Below, one piece after another: positions 26,223 to 34,479 of a stretch of 38,346 bases of DNA. Within the stretch, counting starts at the first letter, position 1; each line of letters starts with the position of its first letter. This stretch comes from Muribaculaceae bacterium. Lineage in GTDB: Bacteria > Bacteroidota > Bacteroidia > Bacteroidales > Muribaculaceae. Location: positions 1 to 38,346 of the forward strand of contig JAFZSO010000043.1 in NCBI GenBank assembly GCA_017619355.1, written 5' to 3'. The notes beneath the pieces were generated by a model. It had not been told where the DNA came from. It made no database searches and saw nothing but the letters and a program-made list of their open reading frames with translations. The position numbers and the translations under genes were made by a program.

Positions 26223-26966
26223 ATGAGATATTTTATTAGGCTGGCATATAACGGCGCACCCTTTCACGGCTGGCAGATTCAGCCGCACGACAACTCGGTG
26301 CAGGAGGTGCTTGAGCAGGCGCTCGGCACGGTGCTGCGCACACCTGTGGCTGTGACTGGAGCAGGCCGCACCGATACGGGCGTGAATGCCCGCACCATGT
26401 ATGCTCACTTCGATGTCGATGCCCCCATTGCCGACGTTGATGGTCTGTGCCGCAGCCTGAACGGGCTGTTGGGGCGCGATGTGGCAGTCTATGCCATCTT
26501 TCCGGTGGCCGACGATGCCCACGCGCGCTTCGATGCCACCAGCCGCACCTACAAGTATTTTCTGCACACCGCCAAGTCGCCGTTCCTGTATCCGTTGAGC
26601 TGGGAGTGCCACTTCGACCTCGATTTCGACCTGATGAACGAGGCGGCAGAGCATCTGCTGCACTACACCGACTTCACCTCGTTCAGCAAACTGCACACCG
26701 ATGTGAAGACCAACAACTGCCGCGTGACTCATGCGCGTTGGGAACGGGTGGGGGAGCAGTGGGTGTTCACCATCACTGCCGACCGTTTTTTGCGCAACAT
26801 GGTGCGCGCCGTGGTGGGCACGCTCGTGGAGGTGGGTCGGCATCGCATCTCGGTCGACGAGTTTTGCCGCATCATCGAGGCTAAGGACCGCTGTGAGGCG
26901 GGCAACTCCATGCCCGGCAACGCCCTCTTCCTCTGGGACATCACCTATCCTTTCCCTCTCCAGTGA
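26223..26966 (+). CDS. truA: tRNA pseudouridine(38-40) synthase
   Basis: 247 residues from ATG 26223. It isomerises uridines 38-40 of the anticodon arm. The catalytic Asp is in GAGRTDTGVNA near residue 51. Other family motifs are YNGAPFHGWQIQP, SRTYKYFL and FLRNMVRAVVGTL. Length and motifs are normal. It converges on hsp20, with a shared hairpin between them. The palindrome directly upstream could affect its translation. Confidence 0.95.
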   Translation: MRYFIRLAYNGAPFHGWQIQPHDNSVQEVLEQALGTVLRTPVAVTGAGRTDTGVNARTMYAHFDVDAPIADVDGLCRSLNGLLGRDVAVYAIFPVADDAHARFDATSRTYKYFLHTAKSPFLYPLSWECHFDLDFDLMNEAAEHLLHYTDFTSFSKLHTDVKTNNCRVTHARWERVGEQWVFTITADRFLRNMVRAVVGTLVEVGRHRISVDEFCRIIEAKDRCEAGNSMPGNALFLWDITYPFPLQ

Positions 26967-26990
26967 TACTAAGAAATCTCTGAGTTCTCC

Positions 26991-27054
26991 GAGTTCTCGA
27001 GAACTCCGAGTCAAAAATAATACAAGCGGCGGGACCAGTAGTCTCGCCGCTTGT
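26991..27054. terminator. Bidirectional terminator between truA and hsp20
   Basis: A strong stem ACAAGCGGCG (27022-27031) pairs with CGCCGCTTGT (27045-27054), with T-rich sequence on each strand (GCGTTT to the right; TATTATTTTTG on the minus strand). A 16-bp perfect palindrome (26991-27006, half-site GAGTTCTC) precedes it. Confidence 0.75.
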
Positions 27055-27099
27055 GCGTTTAACCCCTAAAAATCTTCTATGAAAAAATGCACTTATGAA

Positions 27100-27531
27100 T
27101 CACATGATTTCAATCACCTTGGATTCCTTCTTCAGCTCTTGTGCCGACTTCTTGGGAAGCACCACGGTGAGCACGCCATTCTCCACGCTGGCTGCAATCT
27201 TTTCGCGATCAACGTCTTCGGGCAGCAACAGCGTCTGGTGGAATTTGGTGTAAGAGAATTCGCGGCGCAGGTAGTGACCTGTCTCCTTGTTCTCTTCAGT
27301 GTTTTCGGTCTTCTTTTCGAGGGCCACCACAAGGTTCTCCTCTTCGTCAAGAGTCACCTTGAAGTCGTCTTTGGTCATGCCGGGAGCGGCAAGTTCCACA
27401 TCATATTCCTTCTCTTTTTCAATTACATTGATAGCCGGAGCAGTTGCATTGAACTTGGGCATAATGTCGGTGTCAAACAATGTGTTGAACACATCGGGTA
27501 ACCAGTTTTGATTTCTTCTTGCGAGTAACAT
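27100..27531 (-). CDS. Small heat shock protein Hsp20 (alpha-crystallin family)
   Basis: 143 residues. A short N-terminal arm (MLLARRNQNWLPDVFNTLFD) is followed by the alpha-crystallin domain (about 30-125, with YDVELAAPGMTKDDFKV and ENGVLTVVLPK) and a C-terminal tail with the I-x-I motif (IEI, 140-142). Such ATP-independent holdases bind unfolding proteins in the cytosol. No TAnnTTTG promoter is seen on the minus strand upstream, which may mean an alternative sigma factor. It is a lone gene, convergent with truA. Confidence 0.94.
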   Translation of the reverse strand: MLLARRNQNWLPDVFNTLFDTDIMPKFNATAPAINVIEKEKEYDVELAAPGMTKDDFKVTLDEEENLVVALEKKTENTEENKETGHYLRREFSYTKFHQTLLLPEDVDREKIAASVENGVLTVVLPKKSAQELKKESKVIEIM

Positions 27532-27777
27532 AGTTGTAATCTCCTATTTTTTTAAAAGTCGTTTATAATTCAGTTTTTTTGTTCTCCTGTCAGGGCTTTT
27601 TGCCTTGCAGGTTCACTGCTCAATATTGCAAACTGCGTGCCACTACCTATTCAGATATTTCTCGCGTGACAAACGTGGACAATTTGACCACATTGCTGAC
27701 AAATTTTCGCCTAACCACCTGAAAATCAAGACAAAATGTCGCGCAATTATCTAAAATTCCCGAGCTTGCGAGGCTAT

Positions 27778-27913
27778 TTGACACCGGTAGTTGCCACTTT
27801 TTGAAATTATAACCCCTCACCGTCAATGAAAAAAAACCGCGTCAGCGGCTTTGTGTGCCACCGGCTTTGTGAGATTATTGTTGCGTAGTTGCGTGCCAGC
27901 CCCTTTGCGGGAG
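27778..27913 (-). repeat. Terminator-bearing repeat, copy 1
   Basis: The core 27827-27909 is identical over 83 bp to 28173-28255. Flanks such as TTTGACACCG and CCCCTC-CCGTCA are also shared. On the minus strand it reads CAAAGGGGCTGGCACGCAA and ends in CCGC-TGAC-GCGG plus a run of eight T, like a terminator. The first part matches the segment before the terminator at 4077. Confidence 0.85.
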
Positions 27914-28010
27914 ATTCCCCGCGCCGACGCAAGTAATTCATTCAAAAGTTGCGAAACAAGTTCGTCAAAAAGTTTCGAAAAGCCGGCTGACAAATCATTC
28001 AACCACACAA

Positions 28011-28060
28011 CAAAAATCAGCCATTTTGCGATTTTTTTTTTTGAAAACGGCTGATTTTTG
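28011..28060. repeat. Inverted repeat between the two direct repeat copies
   Basis: CAAAAATCAGCC (28011-28022) is the exact complement of GGCTGATTTTTG (28049-28060), with extra A-T pairing inside and a ten-T-or-longer run in the loop. Confidence 0.6.
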
Positions 28061-28121
28061 CAAAGGTGTGTCAAGCAAATTGCACTCATTTTCAGCGAAT
28101 AATGTATTATAGACTATCAAC

Positions 28122-28260
28122 TTTTTGACACCGATAGGTGCAACTTTTTGAATTAATTCCCCTCGCCGTCATTGAAAAAAAACCGCGTCAGCGGCTTTGT
28201 GTGCCACCGGCTTTGTGAGATTATTGTTGCGTAGTTGCGTGCCAGCCCCTTTGCGAGAGG
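28122..28260 (-). repeat. Terminator-bearing repeat, copy 2
   Basis: The second direct copy, 346 bp downstream of the first; its core is 28173-28255. A further fragment of the family, CCGCGTCAGCGGCTTT, occurs near 30429-30444. Confidence 0.85.
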
Positions 28261-28467
28261 CCCCCCGCGTCGTCCAAAAATCAGATTCATCAGAGAATCC
28301 GTAGTTTTTTTTGTTTCGGCTTTGCGAGAGGATTTTTAAGGGCGGAGCCCGTCCCAAAAAGAGTCAGAAATGGGGGCGAATTTTCGCAGGGAAAATCAAT
28401 GTGTATTGTTAAAAATCGCTCTTTGCTGATTTTTAGCGGATTACAGCGTGTTAAAGGACTTCAAAAA

Positions 28468-28500
28468 TTTGGTGCGTTTTTCAGAAGTTTCGTAACTTTG
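28468..28500 (+). promoter_or_regulatory. Orphan consensus promoter
   Basis: TTTG at 28468-28471 and TAACTTTG at 28493-28500, 21 nt apart. No ORF follows within 170 nt. The predicted RNA would start near 28507 and contains CGTGATTTCACG and, further down, a GTTAAAAAA/TTTTTTAAC stem. It may be an sRNA promoter or a relic. Confidence 0.45.
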
Positions 28501-28614
28501 CATAGCAAGCAACTGATTTTTCGTGATTTCACGACGCCACCCACGGAAAAGAATAAGCGTCTTCTCCTTGTTAAAAAATATTTTAATGTTTTTTAACAAA
28601 TGGGGGGGGTAAAA

Positions 28615-28646
28615 TTTGATAATCAATAAATTAAGTGTTATTTTTG
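28615..28646 (+). promoter_or_regulatory. Promoter of the dockerin pseudogene
   Basis: TTTG at 28615-28618 and TATTTTTG at 28639-28646, 20 nt apart. Intact and probably now drives the lipoprotein genes at 28837 and 29280. Confidence 0.7.
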
Positions 28647-28680
28647 CAACCAGAATAATCATTCATTAATAATATGAATC

Positions 28681-28790
28681 ATGAAAACGAGTATTCTTAA
28701 ATTGGCAAGCCTACTTTTGTTCCTGGCGACGGCAAGGTGAATGTCTCTGATGTTACCGCCCTTGTCAACATCATTTTGGGAATCCACTAA
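28681..28790 (+). pseudogene. Collapsed dockerin-protein gene: signal peptide joined out of frame to a dockerin end
   Basis: From ATG 28681 the frame gives a signal-peptide-like stretch (MKTSILKLASLLLFLATAR) and stops at 28738. In another frame, 28710-28790 encodes [20 protein letters not shown] and ends IILGIH with TAA. That matches the dockerin ends of the proteins at 331 and 7445 (compare KPAFVPGDANGDGKVDVQD). The body of the gene and most of the first calcium loop are missing, which fits deletion between GGCGAC direct repeats. The promoter is intact. No functional product is expected. Confidence 0.8.
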
Positions 28791-28836
28791 ACCCAATGAT
28801 TCACATTCAAAAAAACATATAAAATTCGAAGTAACA

Positions 28837-29268
28837 ATGAAAAAGTTTTATGTCTATTTATTTTTGCTCATGTCAGCCATGATGCTCACCTCAGGGGCAT
28901 GTTCCAGCAATGCTGAAGACGAGCCAGAGCAGACCGAATCAGGTGTTTTCAATAATTTAAAGAAATGTCCTGTTACCGGTGTTTATAAAGGCGAGATACT
29001 TGACCTCTCAAATCCCGATATTAGCGGATATGATGGTGTATGGTGCCAGATTAAAGAAGCACCCAAGAATGCATGGTCAGAGGGAGCACCTGATGTGCGT
29101 TCTTACATCTTCTTCAAAAGAAGTGACTTTGAGGGAATTGAATTGTCTGTTGGTGAGACTATTGCATTTCGCATTTTGAAATTTGAGATAGACACTTATC
29201 GTGGTCATATTATTCTTGCAGATATGCCTCCGTATAATTATTTTAATTGTGTCATTAAACCTTTATAA
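28837..29268 (+). CDS. Hypothetical lipoprotein
   Basis: 143 residues from ATG 28837. The lipoprotein signal peptide is MKKFYVYLFLLMSAMMLTSGAC, with the lipidated Cys near residue 22 followed by SSNAEDEPEQTES, an acidic linker. The rest is a small beta-rich domain (GVYKGEILDLSNPDISGYDG) that I do not recognise. Its composition is AT-rich compared with the core genes. It forms a pair with the lipoprotein gene 12 nt downstream and probably uses the pseudogene promoter. Confidence 0.8.
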   Translation: MKKFYVYLFLLMSAMMLTSGACSSNAEDEPEQTESGVFNNLKKCPVTGVYKGEILDLSNPDISGYDGVWCQIKEAPKNAWSEGAPDVRSYIFFKRSDFEGIELSVGETIAFRILKFEIDTYRGHIILADMPPYNYFNCVIKPL

Positions 29269-29279
29269 AACAAATAAAT

Positions 29280-29816
29280 ATGAAAAAGTTTTTTATTATT
29301 TTATTGCAAATCTTTCTGATTGTTCCTTTGTTGTCATCATGCAGTGACGATGAACCCGTAGATTCAGATGGTTTCATATTTCTTGAGCATGGCCAAAAAT
29401 ATCCGGCCCAGACCCAGGTGAGCGATGATGAAATCCTGTCAAAACTATGCTCTGGATCCTGGACATTGATTAATGGCAACAACTGGTTATACTATGACAA
29501 GAAGCGTGTAAGCGATTTTGGTGCAAAGAACAGTAATGGAGATGACTTTTATTTTCTTAATCAAGTGATGTTTCATGAAGATGGCACATGTAGCCAGGGA
29601 CCTAATCATGAATTGCATCAAACAACCTTCACAGTCAAGGACAGAGTCATCAATATTGAAAGGAGTGCTGGTTGCCGTGGGTGGAATGTGAAGGTCGTGG
29701 CCATCTACCAAGGCAATCTTGTGGTAGACTGCAAAGCGCAGACAGAAATGAAGGGATTCGACACAGCCACCCTTATGCAGCGCTACATCTGGTATAATTA
29801 CCCAACTGAAGAATAG
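29280..29816 (+). CDS. Hypothetical lipoprotein, possibly lipocalin-like
   Basis: 178 residues. The signal peptide ends in lipobox LLSSC (Cys near 21) followed by the acidic stretch SDDEPVDSDG. The sequence LSKLCSGSWTLINGNNWLYY and FHEDGTCSQG is reminiscent of the small lipocalin-like lipoproteins of Bacteroidetes, but no family is claimed. AT-rich; cotranscribed with the preceding lipoprotein. A terminator follows. Confidence 0.82.
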   Translation: MKKFFIILLQIFLIVPLLSSCSDDEPVDSDGFIFLEHGQKYPAQTQVSDDEILSKLCSGSWTLINGNNWLYYDKKRVSDFGAKNSNGDDFYFLNQVMFHEDGTCSQGPNHELHQTTFTVKDRVINIERSAGCRGWNVKVVAIYQGNLVVDCKAQTEMKGFDTATLMQRYIWYNYPTEE

Positions 29817-29838
29817 TCTTCAAACCTATATCTGAACC

Positions 29839-29866
29839 TGAGGGCTGGCTTCACCGCCAGCCCTCA
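29839..29866 (+). terminator. Terminator after the lipoprotein pair
   Basis: TGAGGGCTGGC (29839-29849), loop TTCACC, GCCAGCCCTCA (29856-29866), then TTCATTG. The stem is strong and the T-run poor. Confidence 0.7.
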
Positions 29867-30610
29867 TTCATTGTCTGATAAAAAACTCTCGTACTCTTTG
29901 AAATTAATTCACGGTTAATTTGTGATAATTCACGGAGACTTTCCCCGCGTCCGCTCGTCCCTCGTCAGCTTGTTTGCTTGTTTGCTTGTTTGCTCGTCTC
30001 CTACTTTACTACTCTACTATTTTACTATTCTACTACTCCCTATTTAAATGAGCAATTAACATTTCTATTCCTTTTCCCATCCCTTATCTTCGCCCACACA
30101 AGCGCTCTTTGAACCGCGAAGCGCTCGAGAAAGTTTTGAAGTGACCATCGCTCAAAGAGCGGTGCACGGTGGCGAAGCCAGCAAAACCTTTCTCATATTT
30201 TCCCATGCAGCACAATCAGTCAGAAGGTAGTGAGGCTCACGAGAAAATTAACGAAAGTGTACAATGATCGACGAATGCAGTATAATAAACAACGAATTCG
30301 GTATAATGCTAAAATCGCTATATCACTTAAAACCAAACACTTGTGTAATCAAGCCGCAAATTTCCCATATTTCCCAAAAGTTTCATGTTTCCCGCCGTTC
30401 CCATGCGTCCCCACCATCCAAAAAAATCCGCGTCAGCGGCTTTTTGAAACTTTTTGCTGCGCTTCGCTTGCCCTTCGGGCTCCCGTTCGGTCGCGAGCAC
30501 TTCGTGGTTGTGCTTTTTGCGAGAGAAATAAACAGCGTTAGTGCAATTAGCGCAATTCGCGTTGAAAATATAACGGCAACACAAAAAACAACTGCGCACA
30601 ATGCGGCTCT
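29867..30610. other. Long non-coding region with simple repeats
   Basis: No gene is supported. Features: octamer GCTTGTTT in three tandem copies plus a variant (29968-29999), a TACTTTACTACTCTACTATT low-complexity stretch (30001-30040), an inverted repeat CGCTCTTTGA / TCAAAGAGCG (30103-30112 with 30152-30161), a fragment of the terminator-bearing repeat (near 30429-30444), and GCGTTAGTGCAATTAGCGCA near 30535. Confidence 0.6.
29968..29999. repeat. Octamer tandem repeat (GCTTGTTT)
   Basis: Exact units at 29968-29975, 29976-29983 and 29984-29991, then GCTCGTCT. On the opposite strand it resembles the GACGAGCT array at 4010-4041. Confidence 0.8.
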
Positions 30611-30612
30611 CA

Positions 30613-30644
30613 TTTGCATCATGAACTTTTTTTCTCTAACTTTG
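30613..30644 (+). promoter_or_regulatory. Promoter of the DUF3078 gene
   Basis: TTTG at 30613-30616 and TAACTTTG at 30637-30644, 20 nt apart. The leader is only about 17 nt. Confidence 0.8.
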
Positions 30645-30667
30645 CACTATAAACATTATTACTTGCA

Positions 30668-31918
30668 ATGAAAGCATTCAAGACCATATTTTTCATATCA
30701 CTCATAGTGGCAACGGCCATGGTGCCGCGGGGGGCGCTGGCGCAGTCGCCTGACAGCATTCAGGCCTCGACGCTGCTCATTCCGCTCATTTTCGAGCGGC
30801 AGCAGTCGCCCGACTCGCTCCTGGCGATGCCGCAGCTCACGATGCCCGCCGGCGATGCCGATTTGTCGCTGGGCGTGGACAATGCCTGGCTCAAAGCTGC
30901 TCAGGCACAACGGCGCCGCGAGAACGCCCTGCGCTATGGTGCCATGATGCTCAATCCCGAACTGGTGCGCTACAATCTGGCCACACTGCCCGAGCCTCCT
31001 GCCGAGTATGCTGTGGGCGCCGACCTGGAGAAAAGTCGCCTGGTGATCACTCCCGTCGAGACCGAGCCCGTGGTGGTGGAGGTGGAGACTGTGGAACTCA
31101 AGCAGCGCAACTGGCTGCACACCTTCAATTCGTCGCTGCACTTCACACAGGCCTATGTGAGCGACAACTGGTATCAGGGCGGCGAGAACAATATCAATGT
31201 GCTGGGCGATGTGCTGTGGGAGTGCAACCTCAACCAGGTGCTGCACCCCAAATGGCTCTTCAACAACACGCTGCAGTACAAGCTGGGTGTGATGACGGCG
31301 CACAACGACTCGCTGCGCAACTATGCCATCAACGAAGACAACTTCCAGTTCTCGTCGCAACTGGGCTACAAGGCGGTGAAGAACTGGTACTACTCGGCCA
31401 CATTGCTGTTCAAGACGCAGTTCTTCAACAACTATAAGTCGAACACCAATACGATGACCGCCTCGTTCCTCTCGCCAGCCGAGCTGAATGTGGGTTTGGG
31501 TATGACCTATAACTACAAGGACAAGTACGAGACCAAGACCTTCACACTCTCGATTGCGCCCCTGTCGTACAACCTGAAGATTTGCCGCGACATCGACCGT
31601 CTCGACCCCACCGCCTTCGGCATCGACCCGGGGCATCACACCAAGCACAGCTTCGGTTCCAATCTGGAGGCGAAACTCAACTGGAAGATACGCAACAACA
31701 TCATCTGGACCTCGAGGCTCTATGCCTTCACCAATTATGAGTATGTGCAGGGCGACTGGGAGAATACCTTCGACTTCTCCATCACCCGTCACCTGAACAC
31801 CAAGCTCTATGTGCATCTGCGCTACGACAAGTCAAGCCCCTGGCACGCCGACTGGAAGTACTGGCAGCTGAAGGAGATTTTGAGTTTTGGCCTCACTTAC
31901 CGCTTTTCGACCAATTGA
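30668..31918 (+). CDS. DUF3078 outer-membrane-like protein
   Basis: 416 residues. The signal peptide spans 1-25 (ending ALAQ). A variable N-terminal part (to about 150) is followed by a beta-strand-rich domain with alternating hydrophobic pattern (WLHTFNSSLHFTQAYVSDNWYQGGENNINVLGDV) typical of DUF3078, and a C-terminal aromatic strand ending LTYRFSTN. It is probably an outer-membrane barrel of unknown function. It starts an operon: the next gene follows after 3 nt and the one after overlaps. Confidence 0.86.
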   Translation: MKAFKTIFFISLIVATAMVPRGALAQSPDSIQASTLLIPLIFERQQSPDSLLAMPQLTMPAGDADLSLGVDNAWLKAAQAQRRRENALRYGAMMLNPELVRYNLATLPEPPAEYAVGADLEKSRLVITPVETEPVVVEVETVELKQRNWLHTFNSSLHFTQAYVSDNWYQGGENNINVLGDVLWECNLNQVLHPKWLFNNTLQYKLGVMTAHNDSLRNYAINEDNFQFSSQLGYKAVKNWYYSATLLFKTQFFNNYKSNTNTMTASFLSPAELNVGLGMTYNYKDKYETKTFTLSIAPLSYNLKICRDIDRLDPTAFGIDPGHHTKHSFGSNLEAKLNWKIRNNIIWTSRLYAFTNYEYVQGDWENTFDFSITRHLNTKLYVHLRYDKSSPWHADWKYWQLKEILSFGLTYRFSTN

Positions 31919-31921
31919 CGC

Positions 31922-32521
31922 ATGAAACGCTTTGCGAAATATCTGATAACCGCCACTTGGGCATTGCTCATGAGCCTTCACATGACGGCTGCCGACATCC
32001 CCGAGCAGTCGGTGGTGTTGCCGGGCATCGATACTGAGCTCATGAAACAGCGCTTTGCCGAGAGCGACATGCAGCCCTTGGAGGGCATCTGGTATTACCC
32101 CGACGAGGAGATGACTCTGGCCATCGAGAAGTGGAAAGGGCCGCATAACATTGGTTACCGCCTCATCTTGCTCGAGAGCACCGATCTGGAACTGCTGCCG
32201 GGCACTGTGATGGGCTTTATCGAGGAGAGTGCCGTCGACAACAAATTCCGCCTGTGGCTCTACACCGAGCGCAGCAAAGTCACGCTGGCAAGTCCGGCGC
32301 AGTGCGTGGCTACGCTCAACAGCGATGCCACCTCGCTCACCTTTGACCCGCCTCACTGGAAGGTGAAAGTGCGTGTGAATTTTGCCCGCATATTCTCTAC
32401 CATCTTCCGTGGCATTTCAGTCATCCCCGAAAAGGTGGAGGAGAAACTGCCTGTGGGGTTCAAGAAGATTTATCCGCTTGATGGCAATGGAAATGCCTTT
32501 AAAACCGTGAGATATTTATGA
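31922..32521 (+). CDS. Hypothetical secreted protein
   Basis: 199 residues with signal peptide MKRFAKYLITATWALLMSLHMTA. The mature part has beta-rich phrases (LEGIWYYPDEEMTLAIEKW, RLWLYTERSKVTLASP) resembling small lipocalin-like folds; I do not recognise the family. It starts 3 nt after the DUF3078 gene, and its TGA overlaps the next ATG (ATGA at 32518-32521), so translation is probably coupled. Confidence 0.82.
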   Translation: MKRFAKYLITATWALLMSLHMTAADIPEQSVVLPGIDTELMKQRFAESDMQPLEGIWYYPDEEMTLAIEKWKGPHNIGYRLILLESTDLELLPGTVMGFIEESAVDNKFRLWLYTERSKVTLASPAQCVATLNSDATSLTFDPPHWKVKVRVNFARIFSTIFRGISVIPEKVEEKLPVGFKKIYPLDGNGNAFKTVRYL

Positions 32522-33003
32522 AAAAACTGCTTTTCATATCACTGATGATTCTGATGCTCGTCGCAGGTGCTCAGGCCCGCACACGCACCACGCAGAGCAA
32601 ACTGGGCAACGCCAAGACGGTGGTGGAACAGATTGAGCCTGACTCGTGCCAGACCGACAGCATCGACGGCATCGACCCGCATGCCGTGACCATGCGCGGC
32701 TTCAGCAAGCGTGCCAGCGACACCAAGGAGTCGTTCTTCCTCACCAACAACACGCGCCACCGCATCTCGCACGTACGTCTGCTCATGCGCTATACCACAC
32801 TGCAGGGCGAGATGCTGCATGAGCGCGAGGTGACCGTGCCCGTCGCCCTCAAGCCGGGTGAAACGCAGCTGGTGGCTGTGCGCTCCTTCGATGTTCAGCG
32901 CCTGTTCTACTACTATGGCGGTCCGCAGCCGCGCAAAGTAGCGACGCCCTTCAGGGTGGCATTCCGGTTGCTGGGCTACGACATTCCGGTGGGCAAGCTG
33001 TAG
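32518..33003 (+). CDS. Hypothetical secreted protein
   Basis: 161 residues with signal peptide MKKLLFISLMILMLVAGAQA. The mature domain looks like a small immunoglobulin-like fold (KESFFLTNNTRHRISHVRLL, VPVALKPGETQLVAVRSFD) with a conserved-looking FYYYGGPQPR stretch. The function is unknown. It overlaps the preceding gene by 4 nt and is the last gene of the DUF3078 operon. Confidence 0.82.
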   Translation: MKKLLFISLMILMLVAGAQARTRTTQSKLGNAKTVVEQIEPDSCQTDSIDGIDPHAVTMRGFSKRASDTKESFFLTNNTRHRISHVRLLMRYTTLQGEMLHEREVTVPVALKPGETQLVAVRSFDVQRLFYYYGGPQPRKVATPFRVAFRLLGYDIPVGKL

Positions 33004-33077
33004 TATTGTCACACTTTTTCGTTGCCCTCTTTATATTTTTTATCATTAGGCGATGGCATTTTTTAGTGAAAAATTGT

Positions 33078-33085
33078 TATCTTTG
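33078..33085 (+). promoter_or_regulatory. -7 element of the aldolase promoter
   Basis: TATCTTTG at 33078-33085; the -33 region is T-rich without a clean TTTG. The leader is about 80 nt and AT-rich, consistent with a highly expressed gene. Confidence 0.65.
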
Positions 33086-33170
33086 TGGTCGTAAATAAAA
33101 GGGATTTTTTAGACCTCTATTGTGTTTATTGCAGAACAATCATTTATTAACCAACTAAATAATTGAAATT

Positions 33171-34172
33171 ATGGTAAATTATAAGGATTTAGGTCTTGTG
33201 AACACGCGCGAAATGTTCGCCAAAGCAATCAATGGTGGATATGCAATTCCCGCTTTCAACTTCAACAACATGGAACAGCTCCAGGCCATTATCAAGGCCG
33301 CTGCCGACACTAAGTCGCCTGTGATTCTGCAGGTTTCGAAGGGTGCCCGTAACTATGCCAACCAGACGCTGTTGCGTTATATGGCCGAGGGCGCTGTGGA
33401 GTATGCCAAGGAACTCGGTTGGGAGAATCCGCAGATCTGTCTGCACCTTGACCACGGCGACAGCTTCGAGGTGTGCAAGAGCTGCGTGGACTTTGGTTTC
33501 TCGAGTGTGATGATCGACGGCAGCTCGCTGCCCTACGAGGAGAACATCGCTCTGACCAAGAAGGTGGTGGAATATGCTCATCAGTTCGATGTGACCGTTG
33601 AGGCCGAGCTGGGTGTGCTCGCAGGCGTTGAAGATGAGGTGCAGGCCGAGGAATCGCACTACACCAAGCCCGAAGAGGTGATTGACTTCGCTACCCGCAC
33701 TGGTTGCGACTCGTTGGCTATCTCAATCGGCACCAGCCATGGCGCTTACAAGTTCAAACCCGAGCAGTGCACCCGCGACCCGCAGACCGGCAAGCTCGTT
33801 CCTCCTCCATTGGCATTTGATGTGCTCGACGCTATCATGGAGAAACTCCCCGGCTTCCCCATCGTGCTCCACGGCTCTTCGTCGGTGCCTCAGGAATATG
33901 TCGACATCATCAACTCGCATGGCGGCAATCTGCCCGATGCAGTGGGTATTCCCGAAGAGCAGCTCCGCAAGGCTGCCAAGAGCGCTGTGTGCAAGATCAA
34001 CATCGACAGCGACAGCCGTCTGGCATTCACCGCTGCTGTGCGCAAGGTGTTCGTTGATAAGCCCGGTGAATTCGACCCCCGCAAGTATTGCGGTCCCGCT
34101 CGCGACGAGATGGAGAAACTCTACAAGCACAAAATCATCGAAGTGCTCGGTAGCGACGGCAAGGCTTGTTAA
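33171..34172 (+). CDS. fba: Class II fructose-1,6-bisphosphate aldolase
   Basis: 333 residues. It splits fructose-1,6-bisphosphate into dihydroxyacetone phosphate and glyceraldehyde-3-phosphate in glycolysis and gluconeogenesis. Zinc and catalytic motifs are HLDHGDS (92-98), EAELG, IGTSHGAYK and VLHGSSSVP, with the downstream NIDSDSR phosphate-binding element. Length and motifs fit the class II group. It is monocistronic with its own promoter and terminator. Confidence 0.96.
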   Translation: MVNYKDLGLVNTREMFAKAINGGYAIPAFNFNNMEQLQAIIKAAADTKSPVILQVSKGARNYANQTLLRYMAEGAVEYAKELGWENPQICLHLDHGDSFEVCKSCVDFGFSSVMIDGSSLPYEENIALTKKVVEYAHQFDVTVEAELGVLAGVEDEVQAEESHYTKPEEVIDFATRTGCDSLAISIGTSHGAYKFKPEQCTRDPQTGKLVPPPLAFDVLDAIMEKLPGFPIVLHGSSSVPQEYVDIINSHGGNLPDAVGIPEEQLRKAAKSAVCKINIDSDSRLAFTAAVRKVFVDKPGEFDPRKYCGPARDEMEKLYKHKIIEVLGSDGKAC

Positions 34173-34319
34173 ATCTCTTACAACAAGCGCGTTGGCTCAT
34201 TCGCTGCTATGGCGTATTAGCCCATCTGACGCTGTGGGGAATTGGCTCTGCCACTGTAGGGGCAGGGCATGCCCTGTCAGTTCACGGCAGGCTTTTGCAA
34301 AACAGTATTAGCAAAATAG

Positions 34320-34356
34320 GGGAGAGGTGCCAACGCTGGTTCCTCTCCCTGTTTTT
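34320..34356 (+). terminator. Terminator after the aldolase gene
   Basis: GGGAGAGG (34320-34327) pairs with CCTCTCCC (34342-34349), with an inner CCA/TGG stem, followed by TGTTTTTG. Confidence 0.8.
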
Positions 34357-34398
34357 GCTCTATTTCTTCAACTTTTATGAAAAAAAAGTAGAAAATAC

Positions 34399-34429
34399 TT
34401 GCACGGGTGCGCGAATATTATTAATTTTG
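34399..34429 (+). promoter_or_regulatory. Promoter of tRNA-Pro
   Basis: TTG at 34399-34401 and TAATTTTG at 34422-34429, 20 nt apart. The primary transcript would begin near 34436, about 44 nt before the mature tRNA. Confidence 0.7.
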
Positions 34430-34479
34430 CATCGCTTTTCGAAAATCAGCACCCTTGCTGATGTGAGAGAAGCACAGTT

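Larger units (their letters stand above)
27532..28680. other. Long repeat-rich, apparently non-coding region
   Basis: Open frames here are short, start poorly and coincide with repeats, so none is called. Contents: the hsp20 upstream region, two copies of a repeat of about 138 bp (83 bp identical), an inverted repeat (28011-28060), AT-rich spacers, an orphan promoter (28468-28500), a GTTAAAAAA/TTTTTTAAC inverted repeat (28570-28598), eight G residues (28602-28609), and the promoter of the dockerin pseudogene. Confidence 0.65.

Noticed and set aside
27823-28357. ORFs of 60-90 codons in the repeat region
   Set aside because: Their ends coincide with the duplicated non-coding repeats and they have no promoter or protein-like composition.
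30230-30671. ORFs of 103 and 135 codons before the DUF3078 gene
   Set aside because: They overlap each other and contain a repeat-family fragment. The real promoter of the next gene lies inside the longer one.
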